From positions 1-55,532 of the forward strand of contig NZ_JAMOQU010000127.1 in NCBI RefSeq assembly GCF_027063845.1: 55,532 nucleotides of DNA, read 5' to 3'. Made by a program: the position numbers and the translations under genes. Below, one piece after another: positions 8,804 through 17,121 of the stretch (its first letter is position 1; the number at the start of each line of letters is the position of its first letter). This stretch comes from Thermococcus sp. (GTDB lineage Archaea > Methanobacteriota_B > Thermococci > Thermococcales > Thermococcaceae). The notes under the pieces were generated by a model. The model worked only from the letters and a program-made list of their open reading frames with translations, did no database searches and had not been told where the DNA came from.

Positions 8804-11800
8804 TCAGGCCTTAAGGGCCTTTTCCAGGATTTCTATTGCCTTCTTGAGCTCGACGTAGGCCTTGCGCAGGTACGGGAAGAGTCTTATGTTGCCGATGTTG
8901 CTGAGAACCGGGCCGTACTTGGCGGCCTCCTTGTAGTAACCCTCGGCCAGCTCCTTGTGCTTGAGGGCCTCTTGGAGCGTTGCGTTTGAGACGTTGGCAT
9001 TTACAGCCTCCTGGTAGAGCTTCTCGAAGGTTTCGATGTTTCTGGTGTAGTAGAGGTAGTAGAGGTAGTTGACCCTCATCAGCGTCAGAACGAGCCCGCT
9101 CGCGCTGAGTGACGCTCCCCGGGTTACCTCCGCCAGGACGATGAGCTCGTTGTTGCTCTCGTTGCTCTCCTGAATCCTGTTGTCGGGGTCAACGACGGCC
9201 TTTATGGTGTAGTTGCCCTCCTCCTCGGGCGTCCACTTGAAGGGCAGCGAGAACTCCGCCCCCTCCGAAACCTCGCTGACGGTAACCCTTCCGACTTCGG
9301 TTCCGTTGACGTAGAGAACGACGTCGAAGGGTCTGTCAACCGGTCCGCCGAGGTTCTTTATCGTGACGTTTATCGTCTGCGGGACGCCGACGTAGAACTT
9401 AGTTGGACCGATGGCCTCGACCTTGAGGTCGGGTAACTTCACACCGAGGGCGTACTCGCTCAGGTGGCTGACGTTGGCCCAGACGTAGTTGTGCACCGGG
9501 TCCCTTCCGAAGCCGAAGACGGTTATGTTGCCGTACGGGGAGTTGTCCGGGAGAGTCTCCCCGACGTGCTTGCTGAGGTCAATCCACTCGGTTCCGTTCC
9601 AGTAGAGGAGCGTCACCGCGTTCTCGCTTATGCCGAGCCTCTTGAGCATCTCGTCGCTGTAGGTCAGGTTGAGGATTACCCACGAGTACTTTACCGTCTC
9701 GTTGGTCTCGACCTTGACGTACTTGAGGTCTTCGTAGCCCTTGGCAGTCATCTTCACCCTCGCGTCTTCGTTTTCAACTCCAGAGGCGACGGTGACGTTC
9801 ATGGTGACGCTCTCGTTCTGGGCAGGGGCAATGACTATCTGGGTCTGGTTCTCGACGTTGACCTCGTGGGTCTCGTTGGCCGTGAGGTTGAGATCCCTCG
9901 TCTCGACAGATTTTCCGAAGAAGTTGACGAGCTTAGTTGTGACGTGGCCGGCCTTGTCAACGGCGGTAACGTTCAGGATGTAGTCTTCGAGGCCCCTGAT
10001 GGTGAAGTTGAACTTGACTGAATAGCCGTTTATTGCATAAGTGAAATTCAGACTGTTCCGCTCTATGACGTCCGTTACGTTCGTAATTGTATAGTTCACC
10101 TGCTTGATTCCCCCCTCATCCCAGACGCTTATGTTAATCGTTACGTTCTTTCCGACCTCCTGAACCTTGGGCGTCACCGTTGCGGTTACCGCCGGTGGGA
10201 GGGTGTCAACCGTGTTGTGCACCCACAGGCCCCAGTCTATGTCAAAGAGTGCTCCCTCATCGCTCACGAATCCAAAGCGTATGTGGAGCCATTCCCATCC
10301 TCCTATGGGGATGTTCTCCATGTTTATCCTTGCCACACCGTTTCCGTTTTCGTCGGTGAAGCCGATTTCATTGTGCTCCTGACCGTTGGAGTAGTAGGAG
10401 TAGTAGAAGACGCCCTTTCCCGGGAGCTTAATCGGAACCTCCAGCTCCCCTCCGGTGTATTTGACATCCTTCGGAAGCTCAAGCCCGCTGACTACGTAGT
10501 AAACCCTCTCAGTGCTGTGGCTTCCCGCACCGCAACCAAAACCGCCGTCCGGGTCCCTGTGGCAGAGCCAGTTGTTGGGGAGAATCTTGAACAGGTAAAC
10601 CCCCGGGCTTACGTTCCCCGGAACGGTCGCGTTTGAGGTGACGTAGAGGGAACTCACGTTTCCGATGTAGTTCCAGTCAAAGGCCTGGCCGAACTCAACA
10701 ACGGTTGGGGTCTTGAGGCCCCAGTCAATTCCCCTGTCGTCTGCCGGCTCGATGTTTATCCTGACCCCGTCGGAGGTTATGTTGACGAAGACCCTCGCCC
10801 TCGGCGTGTCAACGGTCGTGCCCTCGTACGCTCCCGACCTGTGGATGAAGAGAACCTCCGGGTGCCTGTCCCAGACCATGTCGGCCAGTCTCTCCGAAGG
10901 AACTGAAACGTTGGCGCTGAACCTGCCGTCTTCGTCTGTCTTCACAGTTTTAACGCCCCAGGGGGTGAAGATGTACACGGTCTCGTTGGCGAGTCCCCTG
11001 TAGAACCTCTCCCAGTCGTAGAACCAGTCCCTGGTCTTGTTCTTGAGGTCGCCGCTAATCATGAGGGTGTCTCCGGTCTTAAGTCCCCTCTCGGGGCTGT
11101 ACGTCAGGTTGACCCAGGCGCTACCCCATAGGTTCGGCCTCAGGGTGTAAATCCTTGCCATTGCGTTTCCTATCCTGACCTCGCCGTAGTATGCCCACTC
11201 CGGGACGGTTATTCTCTTGATGACGCTCTTGGTGCCGTTGAAGGTCACGAGGGTGGTGTTGGTTTCCCCGTTCCAGTCCCATATCCAGGAGTGGAATTCC
11301 CAGCGGTACCAGGTGACGGTCATGTTGTAGGTGCCTTCCTTGGTAGTGTTGACGACGAGGGAAATGCTCTGGCCCGGCTCCGCCAGAACCTTGTCTGGCG
11401 TTATCGTGAAGATTAGGGGCGTCTCGTTGGAGGTTTCGTTAGTTGGCGGCTGGGGAACTGGGGTGGACTTTTCAATTCTTATGTTGTGGGAGCCGACCTC
11501 CGTGAGGATTTCAATCCTGTCGCAGTCCGGAACGGTCAGGGTGAAGTTGGCGTAGCCGTCCCTCACGCCAACCGTCATGTTGTCGGTGAGGGTTGTCCAG
11601 TTGCTGTAGTACCACTTCTCCAGCTTGACGGTGAGGTTTCCGCTGTAAGGCGCGTTTGCCCCGGCGTCCCAGGCGAGAAGATGAACCGTCACGTTCTGGC
11701 CGACGTATGCTTTATCTGGGCCTATGAGCTTGGTGAGGATTATTTTCTCACGAACCTCGAAGCGGGACGCCGTTCTGCCGTCGAAGAGAACCTCACCGGC

Positions 11801-12382
11801 TCCGGTCTCGTTGAACCTGAGGGTGAGCTTTAGCTTTCCGTCGGTGACGTTCACGACTTCGCTCCTGACTTCCCTACCGTTGAAGAGCACCGTCACGTTG
11901 ACGGCTCCGCTGTAGGGCGTGAGGACGTAGGGCGTGACGAGCGTCCACTCGATGCTGTAGCTCCTGTTGACCTGGAGCTCCAGGTCTTTCTCGATGAAGA
12001 GGTACGGCGGAACTTTCTCGACGTCAATCCAGGTGCCCGTTGAGAGGTTTCCGTACGTGGCCCTTACCCAGTAGCCACCTTCCTCCGCGAAGGTTAGGTT
12101 CAGGCTCGCAAAGCCGTCCTCATTGGTGGTGACGTTGTAGAGCCCGCCCTCGGTTATGATAGTTACCGTCGCGTTCGCTATTCCACCCTCGCCAGGCTTC
12201 CAGAGCACGACCGCAATCGTCACGGTCTTTTTCGGCTCAACGAGCCTGCTCGACGGCCAGATGAAGAGCTGGACGTTCTCAGTTCTGCTGTAGGTGTAAC
12301 TCACTCCCATGACAGCGGGCACACCACTGCCGAGGAGCAACAGTATTAATGCCACCACTATTGTTCCCTGCCTTCTTACCAT
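8804..12382 (-). CDS. Very large secreted Ig-like/CARDB repeat protein
   Basis: The product is 1192 residues. It starts with a cleavable signal peptide (GTIVVALILLLLGSGVPAVMG) followed by many beta-sandwich repeats rich in N-x-S/T glycosylation sites. A CARDB-like adhesion module lies near 1000-1090 (PDLKVEAIGPTKFYVGVPQ, NRIQESNESNNELI). The C-terminal 100 residues are helical with Tyr clusters and could anchor the protein. ATG at 12382 follows GGTGAT. It is divergent from flaB across a region with the 12-bp repeats, so it may be co-regulated with motility. Surface adhesin or S-layer-associated protein is the likely role; no enzyme motif was seen. Confidence 0.85.
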   Translation of the reverse strand: MVRRQGTIVVALILLLLGSGVPAVMGVSYTYSRTENVQLFIWPSSRLVEPKKTVTIAVVLWKPGEGGIANATVTIITEGGLYNVTTNEDGFASLNLTFAEEGGYWVRATYGNLSTGTWIDVEKVPPYLFIEKDLELQVNRSYSIEWTLVTPYVLTPYSGAVNVTVLFNGREVRSEVVNVTDGKLKLTLRFNETGAGEVLFDGRTASRFEVREKIILTKLIGPDKAYVGQNVTVHLLAWDAGANAPYSGNLTVKLEKWYYSNWTTLTDNMTVGVRDGYANFTLTVPDCDRIEILTEVGSHNIRIEKSTPVPQPPTNETSNETPLIFTITPDKVLAEPGQSISLVVNTTKEGTYNMTVTWYRWEFHSWIWDWNGETNTTLVTFNGTKSVIKRITVPEWAYYGEVRIGNAMARIYTLRPNLWGSAWVNLTYSPERGLKTGDTLMISGDLKNKTRDWFYDWERFYRGLANETVYIFTPWGVKTVKTDEDGRFSANVSVPSERLADMVWDRHPEVLFIHRSGAYEGTTVDTPRARVFVNITSDGVRINIEPADDRGIDWGLKTPTVVEFGQAFDWNYIGNVSSLYVTSNATVPGNVSPGVYLFKILPNNWLCHRDPDGGFGCGAGSHSTERVYYVVSGLELPKDVKYTGGELEVPIKLPGKGVFYYSYYSNGQEHNEIGFTDENGNGVARINMENIPIGGWEWLHIRFGFVSDEGALFDIDWGLWVHNTVDTLPPAVTATVTPKVQEVGKNVTINISVWDEGGIKQVNYTITNVTDVIERNSLNFTYAINGYSVKFNFTIRGLEDYILNVTAVDKAGHVTTKLVNFFGKSVETRDLNLTANETHEVNVENQTQIVIAPAQNESVTMNVTVASGVENEDARVKMTAKGYEDLKYVKVETNETVKYSWVILNLTYSDEMLKRLGISENAVTLLYWNGTEWIDLSKHVGETLPDNSPYGNITVFGFGRDPVHNYVWANVSHLSEYALGVKLPDLKVEAIGPTKFYVGVPQTINVTIKNLGGPVDRPFDVVLYVNGTEVGRVTVSEVSEGAEFSLPFKWTPEEEGNYTIKAVVDPDNRIQESNESNNELIVLAEVTRGASLSASGLVLTLMRVNYLYYLYYTRNIETFEKLYQEAVNANVSNATLQEALKHKELAEGYYKEAAKYGPVLSNIGNIRLFPYLRKAYVELKKAIEILEKALKA

Positions 12383-12414
12383 GGGAATCACCGTAACTTT
12401 ATGCTCTTGTCCCC

Positions 12415-12422
12415 TTTATATA
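12415..12422 (-). promoter_or_regulatory. Predicted TATA box of the large secreted protein gene
   Basis: TATATAAA on the minus strand, about 33 bases before the ATG at 12382, predicts a short leader. The flaB-proximal 12-bp repeats lie some 38 bp upstream of it, between the two divergent promoters. Confidence 0.6.
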
Positions 12423-12459
12423 CCTTAGCGGTAGTTTCGCCGAGGCCATCGTGGTTAGT

Positions 12460-12495
12460 ACCTACATATGCACCTACATAACCACCTACACTACC
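12460..12495 (+). promoter_or_regulatory. Three tandem 12-bp repeats, putative EarA operator of flaB
   Basis: The three consecutive 12-mers are ACCTACATATGC, ACCTACATAACC and ACCTACACTACC. Two contain TACATA, the hexamer I recall being reported as the EarA site in Methanococcus. They end 16 bases upstream of the flaB TATA box, an activator position. The same array recurs at cheR (4363-4398) and in shorter form in the earA leader. Confidence 0.7.
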
Positions 12496-12511
12496 AACAA
12501 CAAAAAAGGGC

Positions 12512-12519
12512 TTTATATT
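12512..12519 (+). promoter_or_regulatory. Predicted flaB operon TATA box
   Basis: TTTATATT preceded by the purine-rich AAAAAAGGG (BRE). It predicts transcription near 12541 and a leader of about 28 bases before the first archaellin ATG at 12569. Confidence 0.7.
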
Positions 12520-12568
12520 TTTCGGGCGTAACCACTAACGCAGAAAACCCTACGGGGGTGCGTGGTGA

Positions 12569-13282
12569 ATGAAGGCCAGGACCAGAAGAGGTGCCGTCGG
12601 TATCGGTACCCTGATTGTGTTCATAGCCATGGTTTTAGTGGCGGCAGTTGCTGCGGCAGTGCTGATTAACACGAGTGGCTTCCTCCAGCAGAAGGCTTCC
12701 AGCACTGGAAGGGAGACCACCCAGGAGGTTGCCAGCGGACTTCAGGTCGAGAGGGTCGTCGGTAAGGCCAACAACCTCCCGAGCAGCCAGTACATCCAGC
12801 AGTTGGCCATCTACGTCAGCCCGAACGCCGGAAGCTCCGGCATTGACCTCAGCAACACCAAGATAATCCTCAGGAGCGAGAACACCGAGGCTGTCCTGAA
12901 GTACGATGTTGATGCCACAGACAAGGCTTTCACTGATGGTGTTGTTAACGACATCTTCAGCGCTGGAAGTTCTGGACTTGAGGCTTGGAAGTACCTCGAC
13001 CAGTCCACCAGCGAGTTCGGTATCATAGTTCTCCAGGACGCCGACGACAGCCTCAGTGCGGACCACCCGACGCTCAACAAGGGTGACCTTGTCATCCTCA
13101 CCGTTCTCGTTGGAACCTATGACGTTAACGGAGATGGTACTAACGAGGCTGGTGTCTTCGGCGACGGCATCGCTCCGGGCAAGAAGATTACCGGCGAGAT
13201 TGTCCCAGAGTTCGGTGCTCCGGGCGTCATCGAGTTCACCACTCCGAGCACCTACACCGACGCCGTTATGGAGCTCCAGTGA
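12569..13282 (+). CDS. flaB1: Archaellin FlaB1
   Basis: This is the structural subunit of the archaellum filament (237 residues). The class III signal peptide [10 protein letters not shown] is cleaved before [20 protein letters not shown], the helix that packs in the filament core; the rest is the Ig-like outer domain. The conserved archaellin C-terminus [18 protein letters not shown] is present. It is first in the operon and next to the promoter, so probably strongly expressed. GGGGTG at 12555 serves as ribosome site. About 77 bases of its 5' half are identical to flaB2. A pyrimidine-rich gap of 38 bases separates it from flaB2. Numbering is by position in this window. Confidence 0.95.
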   Translation: MKARTRRGAVGIGTLIVFIAMVLVAAVAAAVLINTSGFLQQKASSTGRETTQEVASGLQVERVVGKANNLPSSQYIQQLAIYVSPNAGSSGIDLSNTKIILRSENTEAVLKYDVDATDKAFTDGVVNDIFSAGSSGLEAWKYLDQSTSEFGIIVLQDADDSLSADHPTLNKGDLVILTVLVGTYDVNGDGTNEAGVFGDGIAPGKKITGEIVPEFGAPGVIEFTTPSTYTDAVMELQ

Positions 13283-13320
13283 TTTCGTTTCCTTTCCAAA
13301 TTTGTTAAGGAGGTGAGAGG

Positions 13321-14334
13321 ATGAGGAAGGGAAGGAGGGGTGCCGTCGGTATCGGTACCCTGATAGTATTCATTGCCATGGTGCTCGTCGCGGCCGTAGC
13401 GGCGGCAGTGCTCATCAACACTTCAGGCTTCCTCCAGCAGAAGGCTTCCAGCACTGGAAGGGAGACCACCCAGGAGGTTGCCAGCGGACTTCAGGTCGAG
13501 AGGATAGTCGGTAAGACCGACGCCAACAAGGAGTACATCCAGCAGCTCGCCGTCTACATCAGCCCGAACGCTGGCAGCGCTGGCATTGACCTCAGGAAGG
13601 CCAAGATAATCATTAGCAACGGTGAGAAGCAGGCCGTGCTGAACTACAAGGTTGGAGATGGAGTTGCCAAGATTGATGATGATGGAACATTTGATGAGAC
13701 CTCTGAGACAAATGACCCGCAGACTGTCCTTAAGACTGGTGACAGCGTTCTCATTGACTACAATGGAACTGCCGGAACACTTACCATTGGAGACACTGTG
13801 ATTACCCTTAGTTCAGAGAGCCTCTACGCCAGCGAGAAGTTTGCGTTCATTGACACGTCAGATGGTGAGTACATAATCCTCAACGAGGGTGCTAACACTG
13901 TTTCAGTTACTGACAATGGAGATGGAACTATAACCATAACAGTTGGCTCTACCAGCATGACAGTCACTGACGGCTCTTCAATCACTATTGAAGTCCTTGA
14001 CTCCGCCTACACTGCCAAGGATGAACTTGCGGGTGGCATTTTCGCCAGTGAAAAGTTTGCATGGTCCCTCCTTGTTAGCCCGACCGACTACGGTATCATC
14101 GTCATCCAGGATGCCGACAACAGCGTCCAGGCTCTCTACCCGACCCTCAACAAGGGTGACCTCGTTGCCCTGACCTTCAACGTTGGAAACAGCGGTGGCA
14201 GTGCCATCTTCGGCTACGGTATCGAGCCGAGGACCAAGATTACCGGTAAGGTCGTTCCTGAGTTCGGTGCTCCGGGCGTCATCGAGTTCACCACCCCGAC
14301 CAGCTACACCGCCGAGATTATCGAGCTCCAGTGA
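13321..14334 (+). CDS. flaB2: Archaellin FlaB2 with an expanded outer domain
   Basis: At 337 residues this is about 100 longer than the other archaellins of the operon. The signal peptide (RRGAVG then IGTLIVF) and core helix are almost identical to FlaB1, and the C-terminus [19 protein letters not shown] is canonical. The extra material, about residues 105-235, is rich in Thr, Ser, Asp and Gly ([19 protein letters not shown]) and reads as added beta strands. ASEKFA occurs twice, near residues 164 and 243, suggesting an internal duplication. Ribosome site GGAGGTGAG. The larger domain may give a distinct surface or glycosylation on a minor filament segment; that is inference. Confidence 0.93.
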   Translation: MRKGRRGAVGIGTLIVFIAMVLVAAVAAAVLINTSGFLQQKASSTGRETTQEVASGLQVERIVGKTDANKEYIQQLAVYISPNAGSAGIDLRKAKIIISNGEKQAVLNYKVGDGVAKIDDDGTFDETSETNDPQTVLKTGDSVLIDYNGTAGTLTIGDTVITLSSESLYASEKFAFIDTSDGEYIILNEGANTVSVTDNGDGTITITVGSTSMTVTDGSSITIEVLDSAYTAKDELAGGIFASEKFAWSLLVSPTDYGIIVIQDADNSVQALYPTLNKGDLVALTFNVGNSGGSAIFGYGIEPRTKITGKVVPEFGAPGVIEFTTPTSYTAEIIELQ

Positions 14335-14367
14335 TTTCCTTTCCAAATTTTATGGAGGTGAGGTGAG

Positions 14368-15105
14368 ATGTTTGGCAGGAAGAGGAAAGGTGCCGTTGGT
14401 ATTGGCACCCTGATAGTGTTCATTGCCATGGTGCTCGTTGCCGCGGTTGCCGCCGCGGTGCTCATCAACACTTCAGGCTACCTCCAGCAGAAGAGCCAGG
14501 CCACCGGCAGGCAGACCACCCAGGAAGTTGCCAGTGGCATCAAGGTCACCAGCGTTGTTGGATACGCTCCAAAAATATCCGATGGAGTCTACGACAACAT
14601 AATGAGGCTTGCTATCTATGTTTCCCCGAACGCAGGAAGTGACGGCATTGACCTCAGGAAGGTTAAGATAGTCCTCAGTGACGGTGGCAAGGAGGCCACC
14701 CTCGAGTGGGCTGATCCAGACACTAACGATGACGGTGCTCAGGATGTTGACACTTACACCAACGACCCGGTTAGCAACATATTCGAGGACTCCTTTGGAA
14801 CCACCTACACCTTTAACTGGAGCGTCCTGACCCCGACTACCTTCGGCATCATAGTCCTCCAAGATGAGGATGGTAGTGTCCAAATGAATTACCCAACCCT
14901 CAGCAAGGGCGATCTCGTCGTCCTTGCCGTCAGGGCTGGAGCAGTCTTTGGTGATGGTGACACTAACTACGATGAGCAGAACGTTGACGGAATAGCCCCC
15001 AACACCAAGATAACCGGTGAGGTCGTCCCCGAGTTCGGTGCCCCAGGAGTCATCGAGTTCACCACCCCCAGCACCTACACCCAGAGCGTCATGGAGCTCC
15101 AATGA
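14368..15105 (+). CDS. flaB3: Archaellin FlaB3
   Basis: Third archaellin, 245 residues. It has the signal peptide KRKGAVG, processed before [20 protein letters not shown], then a hydrophobic core helix and an acidic outer domain with Asp-rich loops ([18 protein letters not shown]). The C-terminal [18 protein letters not shown] matches its neighbours. Ribosome site GGAGGTGAGGTGAG lies just before ATG 14368. The following 50-base gap is pyrimidine-rich and ends in ATTTTTCGG, a possible partial terminator. Confidence 0.94.
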   Translation: MFGRKRKGAVGIGTLIVFIAMVLVAAVAAAVLINTSGYLQQKSQATGRQTTQEVASGIKVTSVVGYAPKISDGVYDNIMRLAIYVSPNAGSDGIDLRKVKIVLSDGGKEATLEWADPDTNDDGAQDVDTYTNDPVSNIFEDSFGTTYTFNWSVLTPTTFGIIVLQDEDGSVQMNYPTLSKGDLVVLAVRAGAVFGDGDTNYDEQNVDGIAPNTKITGEVVPEFGAPGVIEFTTPSTYTQSVMELQ

Positions 15106-15155
15106 TTCTGCCCCCTTTCCCTTTCGTTCTTTGAAGATTTTTCGGAGGTGATGCT

Positions 15156-15821
15156 ATGCGTAGGGGAGCAATAGGCATCGGCACGCTGATAGTCTTCATC
15201 GCAATGGTCCTCGTGGCAGCGGTGGCAGCGGGTGTCATCATCGGTACAGCGGGCTACCTTGAGCAGAAAGCCCAAGCAGCGGGAAGGCAGACCACCCAGG
15301 AAGTCGCGAGCGGTCTCAAGGTAATCAACATCTATGGCTACGTCAACACGACCCCCCCGAGCAAGGGCACCATAACCAAGATGGCTATCTTCATAGCCCC
15401 CAACTCGGGAAGCGAGGGCATCGACCTGAGCAACGTTAAGATTGTCCTCAGCGACGGCCTCAAGCTCGTCGTCTACAACTACAGCGGAATCCTCTACAGG
15501 GGCGTCATAGACGACCTCTTCAACAGCACCGAGATAACGACCAAGATATGGAAGAACAACAGCCTCACCGACACGAACTTCGCCATCGCTGTAATCCACG
15601 ACGGCGGGAGCGAGATGGACACAAGGCACCCGAACCTTGAGTGGGGTGACATGGTTGCACTGCTCATAAAGACGGTCGTCTTCAAGACCGAGGACGGCAA
15701 GGAGGGCATTGGTCCAGCGACCAAGATAGTCGGTAAGGTCATTCCCGAGGTCGGGGCGGCCGGTGTTATAGACTTCACCACCCCGGCGACGTTCAACTAC
15801 AACGTGATGGTGCTGCAGTGA
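15156..15821 (+). CDS. flaB4: Archaellin FlaB4
   Basis: Shortest archaellin here, 221 residues. The leader is only MRRGAIG before [19 protein letters not shown]. The outer domain is less acidic than in FlaB1-3 (ANSGSEGID for the usual PNAGS) and the end is [17 protein letters not shown]. It is followed by FlaB5 with an 11-base gap that supplies the ribosome site. Its divergence from the FlaB1-3 group suggests a specialised role such as the cell-proximal hook segment; that is inference from other archaea. Confidence 0.93.
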   Translation: MRRGAIGIGTLIVFIAMVLVAAVAAGVIIGTAGYLEQKAQAAGRQTTQEVASGLKVINIYGYVNTTPPSKGTITKMAIFIAPNSGSEGIDLSNVKIVLSDGLKLVVYNYSGILYRGVIDDLFNSTEITTKIWKNNSLTDTNFAIAVIHDGGSEMDTRHPNLEWGDMVALLIKTVVFKTEDGKEGIGPATKIVGKVIPEVGAAGVIDFTTPATFNYNVMVLQ

Positions 15822-15831
15822 GGTGGTGACC

Positions 15832-16620
15832 ATGAGGAGAGGTGCGATAGGTATCGGCACGCTCATCGTCTTCATCGCGATGGTACTAGTGGCGGCAGTT
15901 GCCGCTGGGGTGCTCATAAGCACCAGCGGCTACCTCCAGCAGAAAGCTATGGCCACCGGCAGGGAGACCACCCAGGAGGTGGCCAGCGGTATAAAGGTGC
16001 TCAACATCTACGGCTACACCCCCGCCGACCCGCCCGGGAGCGGTAAGATAACCAGGATGGTCATCTACGTCAGTCCCAACGCGGGAAGCGGTGGCATTGA
16101 CCTCGCCCACGTCAAGGTCGTCCTCAGTGACGGCAAGGTGATGGCGGTTTACAGGTACGTTGACGCTCAGGAAGATAGTGTCGATAAGAACTACTTCCTC
16201 TACAGTGGAGACGTCAGCAACGTGTTCCCTGACGTTGGGGAAAACAACAATGGTGTCCTTACCTCTGCCCCAACTGACTACACAGAACTCACGGGTACAG
16301 ACAACACCGTCGAGAACCTCTGGAAGAACCTCTACCATGCCATGACCAACAACAAGATGCTCTTTGGAATTGTAGTCGTCTCGGACAACGACGAGAGCCT
16401 CAGCGGAAGCTGGCAGCACCCGACCCTGAGCTGGGGCGACATCGCGGGAATAGCCCTCTGGACGATACCCTTTGACGACAACAGCGACCACACCGACGGC
16501 TACGGTATCGGTCCCGGAACCAAGGTTACCGGTAAGGTAATACCCGAGACCGGAGCCGGTGGCGTCATAGATTTCACCACCCCGAGCACCTACACCGACA
16601 ACCTGATGGAGCTCCAGTGA
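15832..16620 (+). CDS. flaB5: Archaellin FlaB5
   Basis: Last archaellin of the operon, 262 residues. Signal peptide MRRGAIG then [20 protein letters not shown]. It closely resembles FlaB4 at both ends ([19 protein letters not shown]) but has an Asp/Asn-rich insertion near residues 110-180. ATG at 15832 follows GGTGGTGA that overlaps the stop of flaB4; the in-frame GTG at 15823 is within that site. The gene is 12 bases before flaC. Confidence 0.93.
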   Translation: MRRGAIGIGTLIVFIAMVLVAAVAAGVLISTSGYLQQKAMATGRETTQEVASGIKVLNIYGYTPADPPGSGKITRMVIYVSPNAGSGGIDLAHVKVVLSDGKVMAVYRYVDAQEDSVDKNYFLYSGDVSNVFPDVGENNNGVLTSAPTDYTELTGTDNTVENLWKNLYHAMTNNKMLFGIVVVSDNDESLSGSWQHPTLSWGDIAGIALWTIPFDDNSDHTDGYGIGPGTKVTGKVIPETGAGGVIDFTTPSTYTDNLMELQ

Positions 16621-16632
16621 GGGGGTGGGAAA

Positions 16633-17118
16633 ATGGCCCTTGACTTCCTTTCATCTTTATTCAAGAAGAAGCCCAAGTCCAAGGAGGAAGAGCCCACCCC
16701 CGCACCGGAGCCGATGGAAGTTGAGGAGCTCGAAGAGGAAGTTGAGAGCAGGCGGGAGGACGAGCAGATAAACCAGATACTTGAGCGCATAAACGAGATT
16801 GAGAACGACATCCCGAGGATAAAGATAAGCATTGACACCCTCAAGAAGCAGATACAGGAGCTCCGCGACGACATAGACAGGCTCGACAAGACCATCAAGG
16901 ACGTCATGATGCTCTACGAGGTCATCAGCCAGGAGATAAACCCCTTCAAGGAGCAGATGGGACAGGAGAACCCGCTCACCAGTGAGATACAGGAGCTCAG
17001 GAAGGAACTGGAAGACTTAAAGCTTGAAATTGCCCAGATAAAGAATGACATAAAGGTGCTCGCCGGCTACGGCGTTGACCTCGATTCGATAATCTATGAG
17101 GTGCTCGCGGAGGTGTGA
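16633..17118 (+). CDS. flaC: Archaellum accessory protein FlaC
   Basis: Soluble coiled-coil protein of 161 residues. A basic N-terminal patch (SLFKKKPKSKEEE) is followed by an acidic stretch and a long coiled coil (about 45-145, INQILERINEIENDIPRIKI). In euryarchaea FlaC together with FlaD/E forms the cytosolic ring that links the motor to the CheF-CheY signal. ATG at 16633 follows GAGGGGGTGGG. It is three bases from flaD. Confidence 0.9.
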   Translation: MALDFLSSLFKKKPKSKEEEPTPAPEPMEVEELEEEVESRREDEQINQILERINEIENDIPRIKISIDTLKKQIQELRDDIDRLDKTIKDVMMLYEVISQEINPFKEQMGQENPLTSEIQELRKELEDLKLEIAQIKNDIKVLAGYGVDLDSIIYEVLAEV

Positions 17119-17121
17119 CGC

